Shown in pieces: positions 1 through 12,215 of a stretch of DNA of 64,000 nt. Each line of letters opens with the position of its first letter. Position 1 is the stretch's first letter. The DNA is taken from the NCBI GenBank assembly GCA_030674185.1, contig JAPXFY010000031.1:42514949-42578948 (forward strand). Reading direction: 5' to 3'. A program made the position numbers and the translations under genes. Below the pieces are notes generated by a model. That model had not been told where the DNA came from and made no database searches. It worked only from the letters and a program-made list of their open reading frames with translations. Origin of the DNA: Monoplex corrugatus. Taxonomy: Eukaryota; Mollusca; Gastropoda; Littorinimorpha; Ranellidae.

Positions 1-37
1 CAGCATAATAAAAGACAAAAAACCCTTGAGGCAAAAT

Positions 38-2859
38 TCAAACCAGCTTGAAAAACTGTTTCCGTTGTGAACTCTTGCTGGCCACAAGCTCTATGTGAAC
101 TCTTTCTTTGAGCACATTGGTGCTTTCGTCAGATGTATCTTGTTCGTATGGCCAAAAGAAGAGACCTTTTTCCATCTCCATACAGCTGATTCTGATTGTG
201 CCCTCTGGGTGAATCATTGTTATTTCGCATACATAGTCTTCTTCTCGCCAAGTTATGAGGAACTGGTCACCAACAGCGACATCTTCAAGTGTGAACCTGT
301 TATAAACAGTGAAGTCCCCACTGACAGTGACGGCATCATTCACACTGTTGATTGGCATGAGTGGTACAAAATGATTTGCCGTCCAGTGTCTGTCCTCAAC
401 ATCATCCCTGGTTGTTGTCCACATGATGTAGACAGGTATGTCACTGCCGAATCTTGGCTTCAGTATACGGTTGTGAAGTGACTGGTAATGAGCCCATCCC
501 TTCTGTGGGTACACCGAACAAATGGCAACACCAAGAACACTGGCTGCTGCAGCAAGTTGCCATAACCCCATGTTGATGCTTCGGTTCCGCACATACATTA
601 TTTCTCTGACAAGAGATGTCCTTACCATGTCGTCGTCAATGGATGATTCCGGGGTAAGCCCTGACCCCTCTGCAAGGATGGCAAGGTGTCTGACCACCCA
701 TACCCCTCCCATTCCCTCACCCTGGATGTATCTTTCTAGGCTCTTTGTAAGTTCGCTGACAATCCTGCATCGCATCTCAATGTGATGTGTATCTTGCCCA
801 TAAACAAAGAGACTCAAGCACCTTGGCAGGCAATTGCCATCAGCACCATTGATGACCGGAAAAAGATTACCCGACATTTTCTCAGGTATCAGCCTCAAGG
901 CTTCCTTATCCACCGTTCCCCGCACTCCTACTACTGTCTTCTCCGTCAGTTCTGGCAGTGGTGGTAATTGTGCATTCAGAATCACATTCTGCAGCTCGTC
1001 AAATGTTCTGCATTCACAAATCGCAGCATGGAGTTGTGCGAAGTACTCTTCAACTGGCTGCTGTGGACAGAAAGGTGTTGGTGATGCAGTTTCTCTCTGA
1101 TTCTTACTGGGTGATGATGAGGTTGGTGCAGACTCTGTCCGACTCTGACATGATGATTGAGGTGGTGCAGTCCCTCTCTGATTCTGACAGGATGGTGGCG
1201 GTGATGCACTCTTTGTGTGACCCTGATGGGGTAGTGGTGCAGATTCAGAAAGTTTGATCTTTATGGTCTCCCACTGATCTACAAAGTCTGCATTTTCGCA
1301 CTTGGTGCCCGTCAAGCAGCCATTACAAAAGCAGGCTAACTTTCTTGTTTGAATCACAACCTCATGTCGGTCACCATCTGAAACACCACGCACACTGTGT
1401 AGTGACCTGGTGCCAGGCACTGTCTGCAAGTATGATGATACAAATGAACGGTCCACCTCATCAGATTTGATGCAGTGAAAGGTTCGCTTTACATGGCAGC
1501 ACTCGCCTGCTTGAGGTTCTTGTGTTGGAAGTACATGGTTGGCTGTACAATGGTCAAAGAAATCCACAGCATTCTGAACAACAACCTCGCCAGCACAGAC
1601 ATCTTCATCAACCAGGCATTTAACCACTCCACCACAAGAGTCACATGGGCTTTTGCCATGGCGGGATCCAAAGTATGCTCTTGTGATCCTGACTGGGGCA
1701 GTGGGGTCAGTCAAGTGGTACAGAGGTAGTTTACTTTTAAACTGTGCAGCACAGCCATCGCTGAACACAATGAGGTCAGTCAGATTGCCACTCATTCTGT
1801 TCTGCAGATTATGTGCAGTGGCATCCAGTATGCTCTTTGCCAGGCAAGCATCTTTGTTAAGGTCATCACTGACGAACACCATGTACTCTGTCACCATATC
1901 ATCACAGCTGGGGCACTTGTAGTATGTCACAGTTGGGTGGAGGGTCACTTGTGAGTACCCCCAGTGGGCAGACTGTACCTCATCTTGATGCTTGCAGACA
2001 TAGTTTTCTGCAAAATCACAAATGGCAAGAGCCATGTTTGGACGAGAAATGACGTCACTTTTGCAATTTCGAAATTGATGGTACTGCCACCGAAAGACAA
2101 GCAGATGTTTTGAAAAGGATTCTAAATCATGGAGCAGTGACTCTATGAGATCTCCCAGCTTCCCAACCTTCTTCACTATATCTTTCCGTTTGCCCTTCCC
2201 ATTTGCATTATCTACCATTTCCCACTGCTCCCATACGACAGTATCTTGTACATTTGATTCAGACTTCAAGTTCTCAAAAATAAAGTTAGAAACCAAATGA
2301 ACCCCGCATGCAGTACAGGACCTATTATAGCAGTCTAGTTTTGGCACAGCACACAGGCTGCGTTCAGACAGGACATCCCTTCCATCAATCTCAATCCCAA
2401 GAGATTGATTCACAACATCCAGTTTTTTGTCTATGCCTACACAAATTTCACAGAGACCTTGGCGAAGTTTCTGTTGCTTGTAAAAAATAAAGTTCTGTGG
2501 AATGCAACGGTAAAATGTTGCCCTGGACACTCTGACATTGGGATGAGTCTTGTTGTACTCAGCATGCAGCCGTTTTACACGTTTTGGAAGAAGCTTTTTC
2601 TGGACCATCTTCCGCTTGCTGACAGTTGCCTTGCCAGGAAGGTCAATGGCCACCTCATCCAGAAAATCAGCAAGTGAAACAGCTTTTGCTGATGGCTTCC
2701 TATGGTAGAGTACAGATGGCCTGTCTGCCTCCTCGCCTGCCTCATTGACTGTGTCAAGGATCAGCCTCCTGGCAGTCAAGCTGATCTTAGACCGCTTTTT
2801 CCTCAGGGAATCCAGTGTCTTCGTGACATTTTCCCTTATTTTCTTTGATGTGGGTGATC
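38..2859 (-). CDS. Exon 5 of the OTU/DDE-like gene (main exon with stop)
   Basis: The acceptor is TCTGTTACAG|GA at 2860. The 2822-nt exon carries 940 codons and the stop at 38-40. It contains SRATFYRC, the CDFAENY and FSDGCAAQFK Asp motifs, a Pro/Ser/Gln-rich linker made of short repeats near 1090-1250, and the OTU-like end. The frame stays open upstream of the acceptor to an ATG at 2926, but the exact phase match with exon 4 makes the spliced start more likely. No polyadenylation signal is visible in the 37 bases left in the window. Confidence 0.75.
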
Positions 2860-5800
2860 CTGTAACAGAAGACAGTGAAGCACATTTGCGGATGGTTATA
2901 GAAAATATACATTTTTCTGCTGACATTATGCCTTTTATATCTTATCACATCTCTAGCCTCTTTATTTTCCAACTTGGATATATTAGCACATTGGCCTCCT
3001 TACATAATTGCCATTGTTAAAAAAATGCCACAAGAAGAAAACAATGCAAATACTGTTCCTATAAGAAGAAATCCAAAATCATGAAGCAATTAATCAATAA
3101 ACAAAAAGCATGACCGGTAAAACAAATAACAATACAGTAATCATAATAACATGAACCAATAACATCACAAACCATTAACAAAGAAACACGTGAAGCTTAA
3201 TAATTATGATAATAAATTATCCACAAAGATAGATATGTGTGCGCATGGATGTGTGTGTGTGTGTGTGTCCATTATTATAGATTACAAATTGTTTAAATAA
3301 ATGCAGAACTGTATTTTGTGCTATTTCACGTGTATGTCATCATGATAATAAGAAAAATGATACTGACATTATTCAAACACAAACAAACAAACCTGCCAGC
3401 AATTCAACTGCTTTGCGCTTTCGAGGTGTTGCTTTTGCTGCCTTGGTCACTGAGTGCAAGAATTTTCCAAACACCTCCGGCTTAAGCCTCAAGGCTGCCT
3501 TCTTTACCCTGGACACAGCTTTCCTGGCAGCTGACTCTGATGTTGCCTTGGGTGGTGTTGAAGGAGTGCTCCCCGTCTCTGAAACCAAACAAGAAAAAAA
3601 TGAAAATGCTGTGAACTAACAGCTTTCACACATTTTCATCGAATCAAAACAACTTTATTATCTCACAAGGAAAAAGTATATCAGGTGCAAAACAAATACA
3701 CAATTTACACAAGAATATAACAGACATCATATGTGCATACAAATTGTAGCACAGGTAACTGCAAACATAAAATTGCCCTTTCAGTGTCATCAATACATAC
3801 AACATTCATAAGCCATGCATGCACCACACACACACACACACACACATTTTTAAAATTGAATATATATTTTTTTTATACATTTCATTTTGTGTGTACCCAC
3901 TCTGAGCTCTTTGGAGATAGGATAGAGTGCAGCAAAATCACATTATTATTATAAAACTCATAATGCATATGGGATGAATTATCCCCTTATTCTAATGAAT
4001 GACAGCATTCTGACAAGAAAATCACCAACATTACATGATTATTTACCTTTAAATGGAGTATGGGATGTCTTCTTTGCATGATAGTATGCTAAAGCCTTCT
4101 CTCTGTGTCGCCTCTTCTTTTGAGTGCTCCACTTTGACCGCCTGATACGTTGCTGGTTCCTCCACTTCTGGCGCCTCTCTTGAGTGGCATTTTCTTGCTC
4201 AAGCCTGCTAGCACGGGTATCCCTCTTCTGTACTGCTTTTGGTGTTGAGTCCAATTTTTTTGGGCCTTCAGCTCTCAACCGTTCTCTGTAAGAACACAAA
4301 CCTCATGTGCCTTAAACTAACCAAAGACACAAGCCCCAAATATTGGATCAGGTCTCAGAAATTTGAACTTTTGAACTCACCAGTAGTAGCAGGAGGCAGG
4401 CTCTGCCAGACTGCCACGCTGTTTATATACTACCATTCTAGCTTTAATTTTTCATGTGAAATTATCAGTCCCTAATCAAATCTGCCTGAAGCAAATTCAT
4501 ATCTGTGATTTACAAAGTTGCTGTTTGTATGTACAGAATAACTCAATATGTTTAGAATCAATCACTGGGCACTGATACAATTTTGAATTTGAGCTTTATA
4601 TACTGGTCAGTTCTTTTCTTTATTATGTTAGATATGTGTACGCAAGGTTCTCTTGTTTAACAAGAATAGATACACCAATAATGCAAATATCACACAGAAA
4701 AATAATGACTTGATTTACTAATTTTCTCCTTAGCCAATATATATTGATTGTAAGAAAATACCTGCGCCTTTGCTGTCGCAGACGTGCTAGATCCCGGGCT
4801 CTTTGCTTCTGTTCTTCTGAGGCAGACTGCCGATTCTTTTTGCTTCTTCCTGCTTCTTTCAGGCGGTTCAGGGTGTATTGTTCTGGGTCTGCTTTAATGC
4901 TCATCCGATAGGCCCAGCATCTTTCAGCATTGCTGACTCGTGGAGTTGGTGGGGCAGTGGTCTTGGGGCCAATGCGTACACGTAAACCTGACAGAAAGAG
5001 ATAGTAATTTTCTTTAAAATATGAAATCTGAATAGGCCTATACAGGAACAGCACAAGACAAATTACTTAAAAACTGTCACATACATTTTTGAGAAAGGGG
5101 TGGGGAAAGGGTTACTCTAAAGGCCCCATAGAACCTTCTGCGTTCACAGGCTGAAACTCCTGCGGGCACTCCCTATCTAAGCATGTAAATTGACACAACC
5201 TAACTACCTCATAGAGGGAGTGGATGTTTGCGTGCATGGCCCTTTTTTATCCAGCCATAAAGGCAGCCATACTCTGTCTTCGGGGAGTTGGGGAGAGAGT
5301 TTGGAAAAAATACAGGTGAATGGGCTTGAAGGCAGAAATACGAGAGCATGACAGGAAAGAGGAACTCCTAACTACCTAACACAGCAAACTAGATAGCTCC
5401 TGTGGTTCCAAAACAGGAGGGGACCCTAATTTCTCAATCCGCAGTACCCCACTGCGGGGCCCATAGAACCACTTGGTCTGTGTTGAGAATGTCACATACG
5501 ACCAATCAGTTAGGGCATATCAGAAAATAATAGGTCTCATGTATGTCAGTATTATTCATTACAATATCATAATAGAGCACTTTGTAATAGAAACACCTGG
5601 GATGCAAAGCAAGTAACAAAACTAAAATTGCATTACTTCACAGTCGTTAGTGACATAAGACCAAGTGAGTACAAACCTAGACACTTGGTCTTCCGAAAGA
5701 TTAGTCACGACCAACCATGCAAATTGCTGAAGCAAAATTATGAATAAAGAGATCATGGAAACTTCGTTATAATTGTTAAAATGTTCGTCAGGCAAGTGCA

Positions 5801-6130
5801 ATACATCGATAATCTGACCTATGGTTGTCAGTAATGATTGTCCTGTGAAATATTTTAGGTTGTTCGTGACACAGACCAAGCCGGAAACTTGGTCTGTTGA
5901 TAAAACGAAAGTCGTTCGTTCAACCTTCGTTACCATAGCAACATTTTCGACGCTTACATTATCAATCAAAATAACGTTCTGCTGAAACAAAAGCACAAGA
6001 ACGTCCAGTAGATGCTTAGGAATAGGTATTTAAATGTTGTTTGGTTGTTCGTTACTTCTGATCGTACGTTACATATCATACAACAAAGACCAAAACCAAA
6101 AAACTCACCTTCGCGCTTTCTTCCCTCCAT
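38..6130 (-). CDS. Five-exon gene: basic N-terminus, DDE-like core, OTU-like C-terminus
   Basis: I joined five exons: 6130-6109, 4987-4762, 4285-4047, 3578-3393 and 2859-38. Every junction has GT/AG ends and all phases agree (split codons 1/2, 2/1, 1/2, 1/2), giving 3495 nt including the stop, or 1164 residues. The first 220 residues are Arg/Lys/Gln-rich and probably helical. Around residues 500-640 are Asp506 (CDFAENY), Asp592 (FSDGCAAQ) and Asp631 (HGKSPCD), spaced like an RNase-H/DDE transposase triad. Residues about 890-1060 look like an OTU cysteine protease, with Asp898 and Cys901 in ADGNCLPR and His1054 in NHFVPL. Cys pairs (CEIC, CTAC, CPSC, CDSC) suggest zinc sites. Similar uncharacterised proteins are, from memory, multicopy in cnidarians and molluscs, so this may be transposon-derived. 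The frame is unbroken, which favours a functional or young gene. Enzyme activity is inference. Confidence 0.75.
3393..3578 (-). CDS. Exon 4 of the OTU/DDE-like gene
   Basis: A polypyrimidine tract and TTTCAG precede 3578, and the donor is TGGCAG|GTTTGT at 3392. The 186 nt encode a Ser/Thr/Pro-rich start (TGSTPSTPPKATS) followed by a Lys-rich helix. It enters and leaves in phase 1, matching both neighbours. Confidence 0.7.
4047..4285 (-). CDS. Exon 3 of the OTU/DDE-like gene
   Basis: The acceptor is TGTTCTTACAG|AG just above 4285 and the donor is TTTAAAG|GTAAAT at 4046. The 239 nt encode a very basic, probably helical segment (QERRQKWRNQQRIRRSKW). The AG left over from exon 2 plus A restores an Arg codon, so the frame carries through. 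Confidence 0.7.
4762..4987 (-). CDS. Exon 2 of the OTU/DDE-like gene
   Basis: The acceptor is CTTTCTGTCAG|GT at 4988 and the donor is GGCGCAG|GTATTT at 4761. The 226 nt encode a basic stretch with the motifs IGPKTTAPPTPR and DLARLRQQRRR. A frame that stays open beyond the donor runs into an AT-rich intron and is not coding. Confidence 0.7.
5657..5692. repeat. 11-bp perfect inverted repeat, AAGACCAAGTG arms
   Basis: AAGACCAAGTG (5657-5667) is followed after 14 bases by its exact reverse complement (5682-5692). The same core recurs as a second hairpin at 5871-5897. Confidence 0.75.
5871..5897. repeat. 10-bp perfect inverted repeat, ACAGACCAAG arms
   Basis: ACAGACCAAG (5871-5880) and CTTGGTCTGT (5888-5897) are exact reverse complements around a 7-base spacer, CCGGAAA. 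Confidence 0.75.
6109..6130 (-). CDS. Exon 1 of the OTU/DDE-like gene (start codon)
   Basis: The ATG lies at 6130-6128 and opens a short coding stretch (MEGRKRE plus one base). It stops at a strong donor, GAAG|GTGAGT, with the intron starting at 6108. The single leftover G completes a Gly codon with the GT that opens exon 2, so the phase supports this start. No other ATG-plus-donor pair in the right phase was seen upstream of exon 2. Confidence 0.65.
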
Positions 6131-6300
6131 CTGGGCAAGAAAAGAATCACGTGACCGTACTGCGAGGTTCCACGAGAGAGAATTCTCGATTGAAGCAGAC
6201 GACGCAGTCGGTGCAGTTTTTCCGAGGCCGAAATTGTCGTACGTGACGAACAGACCAAGGCTTCAGTCAGTGTCGGAAAATCGACCGGACAAGTTAACTA
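6131..6300 (-). promoter_or_regulatory. Probable 5'UTR/promoter of the OTU/DDE-like gene
   Basis: The sequence just upstream of the ATG is more GC-rich than its surroundings. It carries a CACGTG E-box (6148-6153), a TACGTGAC CRE-like site (6240-6247) and a copy of the ACAGACCAAG motif (about 6250). No TATA box is placed convincingly. The transcription start is unknown. Confidence 0.3.
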
Positions 6301-6360
6301 CTCAAAAACGATCCGTGTGTGTAAAATATTTTGAAAAGAGATCCATAATACAGTTATGAT

Positions 6361-7540
6361 TTACACATGGACTTCGTTTCATTGGCAGTTCATAGCCTTT
6401 GAGGAGGATATTTTGGATAAATTCAGCGTGACAAAGCATGTCACGTACGAGCATACGGGTTTTCAAATCACATTGTTGTTGAAAGAAACGTTGTACACTG
6501 ATGATTCTTGTGGAAAATCATGATATAATCTTCCATCAGTCACACAAATAACACCACATTCGCTCATATACTGTTTACTGACAACCAAGTAAACACATGA
6601 TGAATGCTATGTGCAATGTCACAAATTGGAAGATGGATTTACACAACATTGATGAACATTTTCGTTATTTTCACCCACAAAAACATAATACAGCAATTTG
6701 GATTTATCATATGTATCTCTCAAATGCTTTCTGAGGCAAATTATATTAAAAATGTGTGTCAAAGGTTCAAATTTATTTATTATTGAACTGTTGAATAACC
6801 ATAGTAATAACAGTGGCACCTTTTGAGACAGCATCATATATATGTAGATACTATCTATCTACACTGATATTTTTTGCCCATTTGTGCCTTGAGGTGTCGA
6901 AGTTTGTATCACAGACACTCTTCAAACAATCAGTTGGATGAATAATGCATCAGACACAAACATGTGACCATTTTCAATAGTGGTGGTCATTTCTAAAAAA
7001 GTATATATAAAGAGGTATTGTACATCCAGTTGTGGTTTGATTAACTATAACTTGTATAAGTATAAAACAAACAATGATAATATTATAACAAAGTAAAGGC
7101 AAACTTCAACCAATCCTAATTTTAAGAAACAAAATTAAAAAGGCATTTCATATCACAGCCATGGTTCCTTTTAATTAAAAAAAAAATCACATAAAATTGT
7201 GGGTTTGATTCTAAAAAACTAACAATGATATTAATTATTATTAACAATAATAACAAAACACAGGCAAACTTACAGGTAAAGAGACACTTCGCATTTATAT
7301 TATAACTATTGTGGTTCATTTCTTGGGGGAAAAACAAGCAAAAACACAAGCCACAGTTTTATTTTTAAGCATGCCAATTTTTTTCAGATGTGTGTATGCA
7401 TGTTGTTATGTGCACACTGTGTAGGCGGAATATTGCAGCATAGTGATACTATGTCTTCTACAGACATGCATGCTGGTTACTTTTATGAATATGATTCCAT
7501 AACTAAAGCCATGGGACACTGATATGGTGTACAGGATCTT
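6361..7540. other. AT-rich stretch without recognisable genes
   Basis: I see only short chance frames and homopolymer-rich sequence here. No splice-consistent exon or element end was found. Confidence 0.5.
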
Positions 7541-7549
7541 TGACTAGAT

Positions 7550-7725
7550 ATTATGTGTGCACATGTGATAAAGTGGGCTTAGGCACTAACAAGTCAACAC
7601 ACACGTCGATCTGGGAAATTGGAAAACTCTCCTTACTTACCAAGCGGGAGGTATCCAGGCAGAATTGAACCTCAGATCTTAAACAGAGTCCCCTACTTCT
7701 GTTTAACCCTTTCACTCTCTCACCC
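7550..7725 (-). mobile_element. tRNA-derived SINE relic
   Basis: Read on the minus strand, a B-box-like GAGGTTCAATTCTG (around 7665-7680) is followed by a body resembling the SINE at 41180-41415. Shared blocks are the GGTATC/CTTACCAAG region, the GATCTGG block and GGCTTAGGCAC. The A box is weak. The plus-side end abuts TTTAACCCTTTCACTC, which resembles the TTAA MITEs at 37.4 kb. Confidence 0.5.
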
Positions 7726-8289
7726 CATGTAACGGCTTCCTGCAGGCCAGGATAATCAAATGAAATGATTAAAAAACAAATCTAAAGGATGGTGAAAGGA
7801 GAATGAAAAATAGGCACTTGATATAGGAAAATGGAAAACAGGCCCTTGACGCAGTCAGAAGAAAGGAAAACGCGCTCAACATTACAGATGCGTTTCCTTA
7901 TTTCAGGAATGCAGTAAATGGAATTTGGGGATAAAAGCAGTCTCCAAGTTTACAACACATGAGCAATAAATGGGTGAGTGTTTCCCTGATACCAGTGGAA
8001 CTTGATTCAAAAGAGTCAGTCCCTTAGATTAATTAGAAAAGAGTCTGAACACAACAAATTCAACAAACCTGATATCAGTAAAATAACACACTTTCCTGAT
8101 GACAAAATTATGTTAAGGCAAATTCACCAAACTGTTGTTTTTTTCAGGGGTGTGTGTTTTTCTGGATCCAAAATTCTGTGCTGTCTGAATGGTTTTGATC
8201 CCATGCCACTCGTTCTGACTCCACTATGTTACAGGGCTATACATGTTCTATGCTATCATAATATATATATTTCCTTTATCAACCAGGCC

Positions 8290-8530
8290 TGAGAGATACA
8301 TGTGTAGTGCTAGTCAGACAGGTTGAGCAACACCCTCTATGATACATCTGTGAAGTGGATAAGACTTGCTGTGTGGTCCCAGTCTTTCCAGTGAGCCCAA
8401 AGCCCACTCGATTCTGGATGGGGTAAAAAAAATCCTACAATGATTTTGACAGGCTTGATTCGAATTTGAACCCACAAACCTTCCAGTCCGGTCCATTGTG
8501 CTTACATCTGGACCACAGCGACCGTTCAGA
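8290..8530 (-). mobile_element. tRNA-derived SINE relic
   Basis: On the minus strand, an A-box-like GGTCCAGATGTAAG (about 8518-8500) lies about 45 bases before a B-box-like GGGTTCAAATTCGAATC (about 8470-8455). This is the spacing of a Pol III promoter in a tRNA-derived SINE. The downstream body carries no meaningful reading frame. Confidence 0.5.
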
Positions 8531-9635
8531 TTAAATGTCATACCAATATCACTTGTTATTGTTCTTCATATCATTTGTTATTGTTACATAAAACATTTTA
8601 CATTCAGACCCATAGCTGCATAAAGTTTTTCTCCCACAGCACACCAATTTGTGTTATTCAGTTCACTGGTAGACAAATAAATGGAAATTTTGTTTGAACT
8701 TTAGCCGTTGTGACATTATCATCAGGTTAACTACTATCTCCCACCCCTATTCTTTTTCCACACAACACAAAGACCACACTTGGTTCATTCATGATTAGTG
8801 AAAATCTCTTCAAATCTTTACAGTTTTACAAACTATGGTTATCAAAACTGTCATTTACAGAAATACTTTCAGCTCCCTTTTTTTTATTTTTTTTATTACT
8901 GTTTTTCAAATTTTAATTTCTCCATTTTATAAACAAACGTACTTCAGCCTGACAAAAAAAATCATTTGGTAGAATACTTTCTGTAGTTTTTATCCCCTAA
9001 CACTTTTTTCCCCACAAATAAACACATTTCAGGAAGGCCTAAGATCACCATGTGAACTTGGTGGAATATGAGTACAATATAATGGTAAGCTTGGTTTTAA
9101 ACTATTGTCTCTTCACTTATATTAACTTGAACCCAAGTACAATGTGTGTTAAATTTTAGGAGGGGGAGGGTAAGGGGGGGCGGAATTGCTGCCTCACCCT
9201 CTGCATCACGTCCATGTCACTCACTGCCCCACGCTGCTCATTTACTAAGTTTGGCTCTCCAACACACCTCAAACCCACTTTAACCACAGCCATCATAAGA
9301 GTAAGGCATGAATCATGATGAATGGCCTCTGAGTCTGGTACAATTTTTCATAATGTATGATGAGAGATGAACAAGGCCAAAGGGGCAACAGCAATGACAG
9401 TTTCCTTTCAGACCGAGACACTGAGTAAGAACTGAGTAAGACAGGACATTCTTAACATATCCTGGTGTTAACCAGGCCCGGAAGATATCAACATCTATCG
9501 TACTAACCTAAAAATCTGAGCAACACCCTCACCTGTCAATCTGTAAAGCTGACAGTTGATAAATGGATGGCACCACTAATGACAACGCACTGAAAGGACC
9601 ACACAGCTGAAACACTGAAGCTAATACAGGCTTAA
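8531..9635. other. No gene seen
   Basis: AT-rich sequence with poly-T runs near 8880 and a G-rich run near 9160-9182. No coding or repeat structure could be supported. Confidence 0.4.
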
Positions 9636-9639
9636 GAAT

Positions 9640-9885
9640 CAGGATACAGTCTGACTAAAACTGCCAATGTCTGATTATATCACTCTCTACATGCACAAAT
9701 GAAACAATCTGACTAAAACTGCAAATGCAAGTGTCTGATTATGTCACTCTCTGTGCAGACAAATGACACAATCTTACTAAATAAAAGTGCAAATGTCTGA
9801 TTATGGCACTGTGTTGTGGACAAATGACAATCATGTAAATGCCCAATTATGTAACTCTCTGCCCAGATTAATGTTCTGTTAAAGT
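9640..9885. repeat. Degenerate tandem repeat, three to four units of about 60-75 bp
   Basis: Each unit contains GTCTGATTATGTCACTCTCT, then CAAATGACACAATC and ACTAAAACTGCAAAT in variable form. Spacing is irregular, so the array is old. Confidence 0.55.
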
Positions 9886-10405
9886 GACACAGCAATGGTC
9901 AAATTACTTACTGATTGATTTTCACATGAAGTTGTGTATATAAATGTTTCATAAAAAAAATCAAACAATGCTTCGTGATATCCTATTATTCACGTAATAC
10001 ATATGGTAACAGTGAGTTCAGCATCTTTCTTTCAATGTCTATTTCACTGTATTTATCTTACATCTCACCTACACTCACTCGTATAGATCTATAGATAAGC
10101 TTATCTCCATGTAAACATGACTGGGCCTACACTGTATTTCTCTATCACATGTTTTATAACACGTTAGTGTTGTTGAAATCAGGATGGCTTTGTGGTTTTT
10201 TCTTAAGTATATCTACTATTGTTCTTGCTGTAGAAATATCCCATGCATAACCTTATGCATGCTGGATGACATGCTGATACAGAAAGATTTTCATTCTTCT
10301 TTCATACACTGACTGAACATTTCATCACAACATGTCAATACACAATAACATACTACAATCCTTAGGATGGGGTGGGGTGGAGAGGACATTTTATCTGATT
10401 AATTT

Positions 10406-10516
10406 TCTCAATTGTTTCACTCACTCACCCTGTCCACCAACTTCTTAACCTTTTCACTCCTTTCTCAATTGTTTCACTCACTCAACCTGTCCACCAACTT
10501 CTTAACTTTTCACTCA
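10406..10516. repeat. Direct duplication of about 55 bp
   Basis: TTCTCAATTGTTTCACTCAC followed by CTGTCCACCAACTTCTTAAC occurs twice in tandem with a few changes. The CCACCAACTTCTTAACCTTTT part resembles the TTAA MITE ends described at 37.4 kb and 63.5 kb. Confidence 0.6.
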
Positions 10517-10589
10517 CAGGAATCTGGTAGACACAGCAAGGGAATGGAAGGGTTGATCCACAGCAAAGCGTCATTCATTTTTGCATTAT

Positions 10590-12215
10590 GACGCAACACT
10601 GGTGATGGCACTGGTGATGACAATGCAACAGATGATATGCAACAACACAGGCGATGCCAAAGGTGACGACATGGGTGACAACACAGGCAGTAACACAGTG
10701 ATGCCAAAGGCAACAACATGGGCGATGACACAGGCAACCACACAGACGATGACACAGGCCTCATCACAGGCGACATCACAGGCGATGTCACAGGCGATGA
10801 CATAGGCCTCATCACAGGCGATGTCACAGGCTCATCACACAGGCGATGTCACAGGCGATGACACAAGCAACCACACAAGTGATGAACTGGCAATGTCACA
10901 GGCAACGACACCGGCAACCACACAAGTGATGAACAGGTGATGTCACAGGCGATGACACCGGCAACCACACAAGTGATGAACAGGCGATGCCACAAGCGAT
11001 GTCACAGGTAAAGACACAGGCAACCACCCAAATAATGAACAGGCGATGTCACAAGCGATGTCACAGGTAAAGACACAGGCAACCACCCAAATAATGAACA
11101 GGCGATGTCACAAGCGATGTCACAGGTAAAGACACAGGCAACCACCCAAATAATGAACAGGCGACGTCACAAGCGATGTCACAGGTAAAGACACAGGCAA
11201 CCACCCAAATAATGAACAGGCGATGCCACAAGCGATGTCACAGGTAAAGACACAAGCAACCACACAAGTGATGAACAGGCGATGCCACAAGCGATGTCAC
11301 AGGTGAAGACACTGGCAACCACCCAAGTGATGAAGAGGCGATGTCACAAGCGATGTCACAGGTGAAGACACTGGCAACCACACAGGTGATGACACAGGGA
11401 ATGCTACAGTCAATGCCACAGGCGATGATGATACAGGTGACGACCCAGGCGACGACAAAGGTGACGACAAAGGCGACGCCACCACTGATGCCACAGGTGA
11501 TGACACAGGTGAGAACACAATTGATGACACAGGTGACGACACAAGCGATGACACAGGTGATGACAATACATTAGCTGCCGACTGTAAAACCCAACTCCTC
11601 CAGGAAGCCTTTTGGTTCATCTGTGTCCTGTAATTGATGACACAGCAATGACACAGGTGATGCCCACACGACTACACATGCTATGACACATGTGATGACA
11701 CAGGCAACAACTCAGATGATGGCACAAGCAATGAGACAGGCGATGACACAGGTGATGACGCAAACAATGACACAGGTGATGACACAGGCGATGACACAAT
11801 GACACAGGCAAAGACACATGTGATGACACAGGCGATGACACAGGTGATGACACAGGTGTTAACACAGGCGACCACATGGGTGACGACACAGGCAGCGACA
11901 CAGACAACGACACAGGTGATGACACAACGACACAGGTGACCACACGAGTGATGACAAAGGCAATGACACAGGCAATGATACAAGCAACAACTCAGGTGAT
12001 GACAGAGGTGACGGCACAGGTCATGACACAGTCAACAACACAGGTGAGGACACAGATGATGACACAGGCGACAACACAGGTAATGACACTGGTGACCACA
12101 CTGGTGACGACACAGGCAACAACACTGGTGAGGCCATAGACAATGACAGAGGCAATGACACAGATGAATACACAGGTGATGACACAGGTGATGATGATAA
12201 CTGCCTACTGTATAA
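10590..12215. repeat. GATGACACAGGY minisatellite with a 59-bp higher-order unit
   Basis: Degenerate 12-bp units (GATGACACAGGC/T, GATGTCACAGGC) fill 1.6 kb. Between 10981 and about 11335 they form a 59-bp higher-order unit repeated about six times (starts at 10981, 11040, 11099, 11158, 11217, 11276). Two larger homologous blocks end at about 11636 and 12257 with similar AACTCCTC...CTGTAAT tails. The length being a multiple of three keeps Ser-Pro-Val-type frames open on the minus strand, and these are not taken as genes. Confidence 0.85.

Larger units (their letters stand above)
4988..6108 (-). other. Intron 1 of the OTU/DDE-like gene
   Basis: This non-coding stretch holds two copies of a short motif, CCCATAGAACC (5125-5135 and 5460-5470), and several copies of a direct or inverted ACAGACCAAGT motif (near 5472, 5658, 5682, 5871, 5888). 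No mobile-element ends could be fixed. Confidence 0.45.

Noticed and set aside
2860..2926. ATG at 2926 as start of a 962-codon single-exon gene
   Set aside because: A good acceptor at 2860 and perfect phase with three upstream exons make 2860-2926 intron sequence.
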